From Erginobacter sp964587835 (lineage in GTDB: Bacteria > Auribacterota > Erginobacteria > Erginobacterales > Erginobacteraceae): a DNA stretch of 64,000 bases. Positions within the stretch are counted from its first letter, which is position 1. Every line of letters starts with the position of its first letter. The position numbers and the translations under genes were made by a program. Location: assembly GCA_964587835.1 (NCBI GenBank), contig CAZPMN010000008.1:1-64000 (forward strand), written 5' to 3'. Below, piece by piece: positions 58,566-64,000 of this stretch. A model generated the notes under the pieces. It was not told the DNA's origin and did no database searches. It worked only from the letters and a program-made list of their open reading frames with translations.

Positions 58566-59237
58566 GTGAAGACAGTATTCCTGGGCCCACCCGGTGTCGG
58601 CAAGGGCACCCAGGCGGCCCGCCTGGCGGAGGAATTCGGCATCCCCCATATCTCGACCGGGGACATTCTCCGGGACGAGATCAAGGAAGGGACGGAACTC
58701 GGCCAGCTGGCCGAGAGTTTGATCAATGACGGGAACTTGGTGCCGGACCGAGTGGCGGTTGACATCATCCGCCGCCGGCTGAACCGGCCCGACGCCCGGA
58801 AAGGTTATATTCTGGACGGATTTCCCCGGACGGTTCCCCAGGCCGAGATGTTTGAGGATCTGCTGGAGGAACTGGGTGATCGACTCGACCTGGTCATCTA
58901 CCTCGAGGCTTCCGAGGAGGTCCTGGTGAAGAGACTCTCCAACCGGCGGGTCTGCCGGGACTGCGGGAAGATCTTCCACCTGATCAATATGCCGCCGAAG
59001 CAGGATGGGGTCTGTGACCTCTGTGGCGGAGAACTCTACCGGCGGACTGACGACGAGCCGGAAGCGGTCCGGCATCGGTTCCGGGTTTACCAGGAAAAGA
59101 CGGCCGACCTGGTCCGCTGGTACGAAAAAAAGGGGCTGTTGACCAGGTTGCCCGGGGATATCCCCTGGCGGGAGACCTACGAGATGCTCCGCGAGATCTT
59201 CTCCGGGGCCGCCGCCGACCGGTCCGCCGGAAACTGA
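58566..59237 (+). CDS. adk: Adenylate kinase
   Basis: Balances AMP, ADP and ATP. 223 residues with a GTG start at 58566, after GGGAGG. P-loop GPPGVGKGTQAARLA near 7-21, HISTGDILRDEI, GYILDGFPRTVPQAE and the long LID domain with four cysteines (CRDCGK ... CDLCGG) that bind zinc, the Gram-positive-like form. It follows secY directly, as in many spc operons, but the usual map gene is absent. Confidence 0.97.
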   Translation: MKTVFLGPPGVGKGTQAARLAEEFGIPHISTGDILRDEIKEGTELGQLAESLINDGNLVPDRVAVDIIRRRLNRPDARKGYILDGFPRTVPQAEMFEDLLEELGDRLDLVIYLEASEEVLVKRLSNRRVCRDCGKIFHLINMPPKQDGVCDLCGGELYRRTDDEPEAVRHRFRVYQEKTADLVRWYEKKGLLTRLPGDIPWRETYEMLREIFSGAAADRSAGN

Positions 59238-59305
59238 ATTTACTGTATTTATCAGGCCGGATTCTGTAGACTGCAACCTGTTTGACAACCGGATAGAATT
59301 ACTAT

Positions 59306-59521
59306 ATGGGTAACGACGAACCGATTAAGCTGGAAGGCGAGGTCAAGGAACTGCTTCCGAGCACGATGTTCCGGGTGGAAGTGGGCGACGGCCATATCAT
59401 CCTGGCCCATATCTCCGGGAGGATGCGGAGGCATTTCATCAAGATGCTTCCGGGAGACAAGGTCCTGATGGAGATGTCGCCCTACGATCTGACCAAGGCC
59501 CGGATTATCCGGAGGCTGTAG
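59306..59521 (+). CDS. infA: Translation initiation factor IF-1
   Basis: 71 residues forming an OB fold. PIKLEGEVKELLPSTMFRVE, VGDGHIILAHISGRMRRHFI and the ending KVLMEMSPYDLTKARIIRRL match the family throughout. It occupies the A site during initiation. The space before it is AT-rich and has no clear Shine-Dalgarno. The order adk-infA-rpmJ-rpsM-rpsK-rpsD-rpoA is normal for the alpha operon. Confidence 0.97.
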   Translation: MGNDEPIKLEGEVKELLPSTMFRVEVGDGHIILAHISGRMRRHFIKMLPGDKVLMEMSPYDLTKARIIRRL

Positions 59522-59601
59522 CCGGGGCCGGAAGGCCGGAACCGGTGACCTCTTATTGAACGCCCTCCAGAAACCGGGGGAGAGCCGTAGGTGGCAAGAA
59601 A

Positions 59602-59715
59602 ATGAAAGTTAAAGCTTCAGTCAAGAGACTCTGCGAACGCTGCAAGATCGTCAAACGCAAGGGCGTGGTGCGGGTGATCTGCGCCAACCCGCGGCATAAG
59701 CAGAAGCAGGGCTAA
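59602..59715 (+). CDS. rpmJ: 50S ribosomal protein L36
   Basis: 37 residues, MKVKASVKRLCERCKIVKRK followed by GVVRVICANPRHKQKQG. The CxxC pair, the third Cys and the His (C11, C14, C27, H32) form the zinc knuckle of the C+ L36 form. It is too short for many gene callers, but the family match is full length. AGGTGG lies upstream. It sits between infA and rpsM as usual. Confidence 0.96.
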   Translation: MKVKASVKRLCERCKIVKRKGVVRVICANPRHKQKQG

Positions 59716-59727
59716 AGGAGATCTGCG

Positions 59728-60114
59728 ATGCCCAGAATCGTCGGGGTCGATATCCCGAATAACAAGTTGGTAGAGATATCCCTGACCTATATCTATGGAA
59801 TCGGCCGGACTAAGGGTCTGGAGATTGCCCGCCAGGCTGGGATCAAGCCCGGGACCCGGGCCAAGGACCTGACCGAGGAAGAGGTGGGCAAGATCACCTC
59901 CATCATCCAGAAGTCATATCAGGTGGAAGGGGATCTGAGAAGGGAGCAAGCCCAGAATGTCAAGCGGCTGATGGATATCGGTTCTTACCGAGGTCTGCGG
60001 CACCGGCGCGGGCTTCCTGTGCACGGACAGAGGACCCATACCAACGCCCGGACCCGGAAGGGACCGGGGCGGGGCGTGGTCGGGGCGAAACGAAAAAGGA
60101 AAGCCCAGGAATAA
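59728..60114 (+). CDS. rpsM: 30S ribosomal protein S13
   Basis: 128 residues. ARIVGVDIPNNKLVEISLTY-like start, YIYGIGRTKGLEIARQAGI (helix-two-turn-helix), MDIGSYRGLRHRRGLPVHGQ and the RTHTNARTRKGPGRG tail are diagnostic. It forms bridges B1a and B1b to the large subunit and contacts P-site tRNA. AAAGGAG gives a strong RBS 12 bp after rpmJ. Confidence 0.97.
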   Translation: MPRIVGVDIPNNKLVEISLTYIYGIGRTKGLEIARQAGIKPGTRAKDLTEEEVGKITSIIQKSYQVEGDLRREQAQNVKRLMDIGSYRGLRHRRGLPVHGQRTHTNARTRKGPGRGVVGAKRKRKAQE

Positions 60115-60145
60115 CCCCGACTTTTGAAGAGCAAGGGAGAGTTGA

Positions 60146-60538
60146 ATGGCCAAGGAGAAGAAGAAAACCGGCAAGAAAAAGATCACCCGTTCGGTGGTTT
60201 CCGGGGTGGCCCATATCCAGGCCACCTTCAACAATACTATTGTCACGATAACCGATTCCGACGGAGCCGTCATCGCCTGGTCCACCGGGGGTAAGGCCGG
60301 ATTCAAGGGGTCACGGAAGAGCACTTCTTTTGCCGCCCAGATCGTGGCCCAGCAGGCCGGGGGCGAAGCCAAGAATTACGGGCTCGACCGGGTCGAGGTC
60401 TGGGTCAAGGGACCCGGCGCCGGCCGGGAATCCGCGGTCCGGGCCTTGCAATCCCTCGGGCTCAAGGTGACCGCGATCCGCGACGTCACCCCGGTGCCTC
60501 ACAACGGGTGCCGCCCGCCGAAACGGCGGAGAGTATAG
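60146..60538 (+). CDS. rpsK: 30S ribosomal protein S11
   Basis: 130 residues. SGVAHIQATFNNTIVTITDS near 25-44, TGGKAGFKGSRKSTSFAAQI and the ending ALQSLGLKVTAIRDVTPVPH, then NGCRPPKRRRV, match the family. It lines the mRNA exit on the 30S platform. The lysine-rich N-terminus is slightly longer than in E. coli. GGGAGAG precedes the ATG. Confidence 0.97.
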   Translation: MAKEKKKTGKKKITRSVVSGVAHIQATFNNTIVTITDSDGAVIAWSTGGKAGFKGSRKSTSFAAQIVAQQAGGEAKNYGLDRVEVWVKGPGAGRESAVRALQSLGLKVTAIRDVTPVPHNGCRPPKRRRV

Positions 60539-60617
60539 CGGCCGGTTGCCGGGAGACAGGCGCGAACTGAAGGCAAAGAGCTTGCTTTAATTTCATTCAC
60601 ATTATTCAGGAGTTAAT

Positions 60618-61244
60618 ATGGGAAGGTATATTGGTCCAGTCTGCAGGTTGTGCCGCCGGGAGAAGATGAAGCTCTTTCTCAAGGGTTCCAAGTGTCTGAT
60701 GAGTAAGTGCCCGATCGAGAAAGAGAGAAATCCGCCCGGGGACCACAGGTTCCGGCGCCGGAAAGAATCCGAATATGGCCGGCAGCTGCGGGAGAAGCAG
60801 AAGCTGCGGCGGAGCTTCGGGATGGGGGAAAACCAGTTCCGGAACTATTTCGCCCGGGCTGCTCGGGCCAAGGGCCGGACCGGGGATAACTTGATCTCGA
60901 TGCTGGAGAGCCGTCTCGACAGCGTGATCTACCGCCTCGGTTTCGTCACTTCTCCCCGGACTGCCCGGCAGTTCATCCGTCACGGCCATATCCTGGTCAA
61001 CGGCCGGAGAACTGATTACCCCGGTGCTTGGGTCAAGGTAGGGGACGTGATCACGGTCCGGGAGCGGGGGACCAGCCGCCAGCGGGCGGCCGAGGCCCTG
61101 GAAGCTTCCCGGACGCAGGAGATTCCGGATTGGCTCCGGCTGGACAAGAACGAATTTCGGGGCGAGGTTCTGCGCCAACCCGGCGGCGGGGATTCCCGGG
61201 TTCCGGTCGATATCTCCCTGGTGGTCGGTTTCTATTCGAAGTAA
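60618..61244 (+). CDS. rpsD: 30S ribosomal protein S4 (zinc form)
   Basis: 208 residues. The N-terminal zinc motif is intact (CRLCRREKMKLFLKGSKC and CP two residues later), then ESEYGRQLREKQKLRRSFG and the S4 domain LESRLDSVIYRLGFVTSPRT and RQFIRHGHILVNGRRTDYPG. It starts 30S body assembly and represses the alpha operon in E. coli. AGGAG lies before the ATG, after an 80-bp gap from rpsK. Confidence 0.97.
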   Translation: MGRYIGPVCRLCRREKMKLFLKGSKCLMSKCPIEKERNPPGDHRFRRRKESEYGRQLREKQKLRRSFGMGENQFRNYFARAARAKGRTGDNLISMLESRLDSVIYRLGFVTSPRTARQFIRHGHILVNGRRTDYPGAWVKVGDVITVRERGTSRQRAAEALEASRTQEIPDWLRLDKNEFRGEVLRQPGGGDSRVPVDISLVVGFYSK

Positions 61245-61294
61245 TCCGCCCGGTGACCGGGGACGTTGAGTAATATTCCAAGGAGGACTGCATA

Positions 61295-62314
61295 ATGGCC
61301 ATCGTGATGGGGAAGTTTGAGCTTCCGAAGGTCCTGATCGAAGAAGAAGATACCAGGACGTCGACATATACCAAGTTTATCATTGAGCCTTTTGAGAGAG
61401 GCTACGGCTTCACACTCGGTAACGCCCTGAGGAGGGTGCTCTACTCCTCGCTTGAGGGGGCGGCGATCACCGATGTCAGGATCGAGGGAGTCCTTCACGA
61501 GTTTAGCACCATCGAGGGGGTTTACGAGGACGTGACCGAGATCATCCTCAACTTGAAGCGGGTGGTGCTGAAGATGGACGGACGGGAGCCCCGGGTCATC
61601 CGGCTTTCGGCCAAGGGTGAGAAGGAGGTTACCGCCGGCGATTTGGAGACCGGGGGAACGGTGGAGGTGGTCAACCCCGACCAGCCGATTGCCCGCCTGG
61701 CCAAGGGAGCGACCCTGGAGATGGAACTCGGGGTCGGGATCGGCCGGGGCTTCCGTTCTTCAGAGCAGAACAAGGACCCGGACGCCCCGATCGGGGTGAT
61801 TCCGATCGATTCCAGCTTCAGCCCGGTCCGGAAGGTGAAGTATTCCGTGGAAGACACCCGGGTCGGGCAGCGGACGGACTTCAACCGCCTGATCCTCGAG
61901 GTCTGGACCGACGGCCGTCTCACCCCCCGGGAGGCGCTGATCCAGTCCGCCGCCATCCTCAAGTGCCATCTCGATCTCTTCGTCGATGATGAACTCTACG
62001 CGATCGAGTTTGAAGAGGAGGTAGAGGCGGAGGACCAGGAGGACAAGCTGCAGAAGTTGCTCAGTATGCCGATCAACGAGATCGAGCTCTCGGTCCGTTC
62101 CGCCAATTGCATCAAAGCGGCCGATATCCAGACGATCGGCGACCTGGTCCGCCGGACCGAGGCGGAGATGCTCAAGTACCGCAACTTCGGCAAGAAATCG
62201 CTCGACGAGATCAAGAGTATCCTCGGCGGCCTCGGTCTTTCCCTGGGAATGGAGCTGCCCGAACGGGATCCTTTCCAGCAGCTGACCGAGGGAAGCAAAA
62301 CACCGACGGAGTAA
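61295..62314 (+). CDS. rpoA: DNA-directed RNA polymerase subunit alpha
   Basis: 339 residues. The N-terminal domain carries the assembly interface (EPFERGYGFTLGNALRRVLY, SSLEGAAITDVRI, FSTIEGVYEDVTEIILNLK). A linker rich in Glu (EFEEEVEAEDQEDKL) leads to the C-terminal DNA-binding domain (ELSVRSANCIKAADIQTIGD, KYRNFGKKSLDEIKSILGGL). AGGAGG gives a strong RBS. The acidic linker is a little longer than usual. rplQ follows 6 bp later. Confidence 0.97.
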   Translation: MAIVMGKFELPKVLIEEEDTRTSTYTKFIIEPFERGYGFTLGNALRRVLYSSLEGAAITDVRIEGVLHEFSTIEGVYEDVTEIILNLKRVVLKMDGREPRVIRLSAKGEKEVTAGDLETGGTVEVVNPDQPIARLAKGATLEMELGVGIGRGFRSSEQNKDPDAPIGVIPIDSSFSPVRKVKYSVEDTRVGQRTDFNRLILEVWTDGRLTPREALIQSAAILKCHLDLFVDDELYAIEFEEEVEAEDQEDKLQKLLSMPINEIELSVRSANCIKAADIQTIGDLVRRTEAEMLKYRNFGKKSLDEIKSILGGLGLSLGMELPERDPFQQLTEGSKTPTE

Positions 62315-62320
62315 GCTAAA

Positions 62321-62746
62321 GTGCGACATCGCAAGAAGACAGTAAAGCTCAACCGGACCTCGTCCCACCGCATGGCCCTGCTGGCCAACCTGGTCTCGAG
62401 CCTGATCCGGGAAGAGGCGATTACCACCACCCGGGCCAAGGCGAAAGCCGCCCAGCCGCTGGCGGAGAAGCTGGTCACCCTGGCGCGGGCTGACACTCTG
62501 GCCGGCCGGCGCCGGGCGGTTGCCATCCTCCGGGACAAGGAAGCGGCGAAAAAGCTTTTCTCCGAAATCGCTCCCCGCTTCATCGGCCGGGAGGGCGGAT
62601 ACACCCGGCTTTTGAAGTTGGCCCGCCCCCGCCGCGGGGACGCGGCCGAGATGGTCCGTCTGGCGTTTGTCGATGTCACCGGTCCCGCCGAGTCCGGGCC
62701 GGAGAAAAAATCGAAAAAGGGCGAGCCGGCTTCGCCGGAGCAATGA
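62321..62746 (+). CDS. rplQ: 50S ribosomal protein L17
   Basis: 141 residues with a GTG start at 62321, MRHRKKTVKLNRTSSHRMAL being the usual beginning. LVSSLIREEAITTTRAKAKA and GGYTRLLKLARPRRGDAAEM follow. The C-terminus has a Lys/Ser/Pro tail (ESGPEKKSKKGEPASPEQ) beyond the core. It is the last ribosomal gene of the cluster; its end overlaps an unknown gene by 4 bp. Confidence 0.96.
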   Translation: MRHRKKTVKLNRTSSHRMALLANLVSSLIREEAITTTRAKAKAAQPLAEKLVTLARADTLAGRRRAVAILRDKEAAKKLFSEIAPRFIGREGGYTRLLKLARPRRGDAAEMVRLAFVDVTGPAESGPEKKSKKGEPASPEQ

Positions 62747-63081
62747 ACCCGGGCGATCAGCAACCCCCCCGGGATGAGACGAAGATCCTCCTCGGGATGT
62801 TGCAGGTCCTGCTCAACGACCTGAAAACCATCCAGCAGCTGGGGGCCGGTTACTACGACTCCGGATCCTTCATCAGCCGCTACAACAAACTGCTGGAGGT
62901 GGCCCGCGATCTTCTCCCCGACTCCCGGCTGATGACGACCTTCTCCCCCCTCGATGTCTCCTCCTCCGTCGACCCGGTCGAGAAGATGAAGGCGACCCAG
63001 AAGGTCCTGATCGAGGGTGGTCAGCTGATCTCCCTGATCCAGTCCGTCCTCGGCCGGGAGAGCGGTCCCTCCGGGGATTGA
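62743..63081 (+). CDS. Unknown small protein coupled to rplQ
   Basis: 112 residues, not recognised. It starts in the rplQ stop (ATGA), so it is translated with the alpha operon. The composition suggests a helical cytoplasmic protein: ILLGMLQVLLNDLKTIQQLG (about 16-35) and YNKLLEVARDLLP, then a second amphipathic stretch, EKMKATQKVLIEGGQLISLI. No signal peptide, cysteines or membrane helix. The position after rplQ is variable between bacteria, so it may be lineage-specific. Function unknown. Confidence 0.65.
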   Translation: MNPGDQQPPRDETKILLGMLQVLLNDLKTIQQLGAGYYDSGSFISRYNKLLEVARDLLPDSRLMTTFSPLDVSSSVDPVEKMKATQKVLIEGGQLISLIQSVLGRESGPSGD

Positions 63082-63164
63082 TTCTTGCTATTTCCCGCTT
63101 TTCCTCTTCATTCGCCCCTACCGAGGTGTTATATTCTCACTAAGTAGTCCCGGCATTCCTGCCC

Positions 63165-63193
63165 GTGAAAGTACCCCGGATATCCGGTATAAT
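63165..63193 (+). promoter_or_regulatory. Sigma70-like promoter before the last two genes
   Basis: TATAAT at 63188-63193 with GTGAAA 17 bp upstream (four of six matches to TTGACA). It lies 34 bp before the ATG at 63227. An upstream TATATT-like box at about 63130 is a weaker alternative. Confidence 0.55.
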
Positions 63194-63226
63194 AGAGAGG
63201 AAGGGCCAACCCCAACGGAGGTCACG

Positions 63227-63913
63227 ATGAAAAGACTCCCATTCCTGACCGGAGCGGTTCTCCTGCTCCTGTTCCTCCCCGGAGCGTCCCCCGCCGACAC
63301 CCCGCCTCCGGAAGCCGCTGCCGCCGCCGAGGCCGGCCTGGTCCGCTTCCTCTCCGAGATTCCGCCTGAGGAACTGGTGAATTTCGGGTTCGGGGAAGGG
63401 GAAACAATCTCCGGGGCCACGATCGGCAACCCCTGGCTCCTCTACACTATCCGTCCAAATGCTCTGCTTGCCGCTTCGGGTGGAACCGATGTGGGAGAAT
63501 TGATTACCCCCACCGGTCTCTGGTTCTTCCCGGTGATCCTGGACGGAAGTGCCCGGTGCATTCTCACGGTGGATGTGATGGACGGCAAATGGGAAGCGGT
63601 AGCCCTGGGGAGATCCGGGCTGGCCGGCGAGCTGGAGAAGATCTCCCGGCAGTGGCCGAAGGCGAAAGGTTATTCCCCGAAGCTGGTGGCCGTTTACCAG
63701 GCCACGGCCTACTTCTTTACCGTTCCCGAGAGGGATTCGAGAAACCTCACCCCCCTGAACTTCGACGGGGTCGGCTTCGGGGGTTATCAACCCAAGGCCT
63801 TCCCGGAATACTCCGGTACCGCGGATCTCGGCGACCTGCTCGGCCAGCTGAAAGAAGCGGTAAGCGACAACATCGCTGACTTTAGTTCGCCGCCGGAAGG
63901 AGGTAGAGAGTGA
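63227..63913 (+). CDS. Secreted protein of unknown function
   Basis: 228 residues with a signal peptide (LPFLTGAVLLLLFLPGASPA, about 4-23), then an Ala-rich linker. The mature part has FGFGEGETISGATIGNPWLL and GLWFFPVILDGSARCILTVD, plausible beta strands of a small sandwich, but no known domain is recognised. It has one cysteine, so a disulfide is unlikely. CGGAGG lies 7 bp before the ATG. The stop overlaps the next gene (GTGA), so the two form an operon from the promoter at 63165. Function unknown. Confidence 0.7.
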   Translation: MKRLPFLTGAVLLLLFLPGASPADTPPPEAAAAAEAGLVRFLSEIPPEELVNFGFGEGETISGATIGNPWLLYTIRPNALLAASGGTDVGELITPTGLWFFPVILDGSARCILTVDVMDGKWEAVALGRSGLAGELEKISRQWPKAKGYSPKLVAVYQATAYFFTVPERDSRNLTPLNFDGVGFGGYQPKAFPEYSGTADLGDLLGQLKEAVSDNIADFSSPPEGGRE

Positions 63914-64000
63914 AAAACATCGCCGCCGTAGTTTCCGCCCTGGCGCTCCTCGCCGTCGCTCTCCCCGTTCCGGCCTCGGCCCGGGTCCTGAACGTACCGG
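63910..64000 (+). CDS. Secreted protein, partial (cut by window end)
   Basis: A GTG start at 63910 overlaps the preceding stop and has GGAGGTAGAGA just upstream. The visible 30 codons encode a signal peptide (AAVVSALALLAVALPVPASA) and the first mature residues RVLNVP. The product cannot be named from this fragment. Coupling to the previous gene suggests the two secreted proteins work together. Confidence 0.65.
   Translation, partial: MKNIAAVVSALALLAVALPVPASARVLNVP

Overview
The window is a GC-rich bacterial chromosome segment. It starts with a mixed metabolic and envelope region and ends in the large ribosomal-protein/RNA-polymerase cluster. The lipoproteins, the SecY/SecE translocon, the bacterial RpoB/RpoC and the zinc-ribbon (C+) forms of L33, L36, S14 and S4 fit a free-living diderm bacterium. 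The two-step class I aldolase (ADH synthase), a Qng1-type queuosine salvage enzyme and very many short palindromic repeats suggest a poorly sampled phylum (Omnitrophota/PVC-like is a guess). The phylum cannot be fixed by eye.

Layout. 1-4.5 kb: a minus-strand run of ADH synthase, DUF1573 protein, an ABC-2 exporter pair and a lipoprotein acetolactate decarboxylase. 4.5-9.2 kb: a GH123/DUF4091-like lipoprotein, a repeat-filled gap, a secreted transglutaminase-like protein and a SecD-P1-like secreted protein. 9.2-19.9 kb: FmdB zinc ribbon, a PRTase-like unknown, dCTP deaminase, RNase R, a GT-C glycosyltransferase, a hydrolase, a nitroreductase, a phosphoesterase, a low-MW phosphatase and Qng1. 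19.9-29.5 kb: tilS-ftsH-folP-cdaA-cdaR-pdxJ-acpS-nnr, covering tRNA decoding, membrane proteolysis, folate, c-di-AMP, vitamin B6 and acyl-carrier priming. 29.4-32.5 kb: five tRNA genes, tuf and rpmG. 32.6-47.9 kb: secE-nusG-rplK-rplA-rplJ-rplL-rpoB-rpoC-rpsL-rpsG-fusA. 48.1-62.7 kb: S10, spc and alpha operons from rpsJ to rplQ, without rpmD. 62.7-64 kb: three unrecognised genes, the last cut by the window edge.

The protein-coding content is mostly ordinary; the unusual layer lies between the genes. At least seven repeat families fill the gaps: 7-bp tandem arrays (ACYGMTT), AT-stem palindromes at gene and tRNA 3' ends, paired-hairpin repeats, GCGGATTA, ACAGGATAA and GAATATCC repeats, and CATTGCGAG-type REPs. 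Several reach into genes and supply their last codons and stop. The strongest candidate for something undescribed is a ~125-bp insertion found in the same place in two different tRNA genes (Gly and Trp). Each intact tRNA is followed after ~40 nt by a second copy of its T-arm/acceptor 3' end, interrupted exactly at T-loop TTC^GA by a similar 59-61 nt double hairpin.
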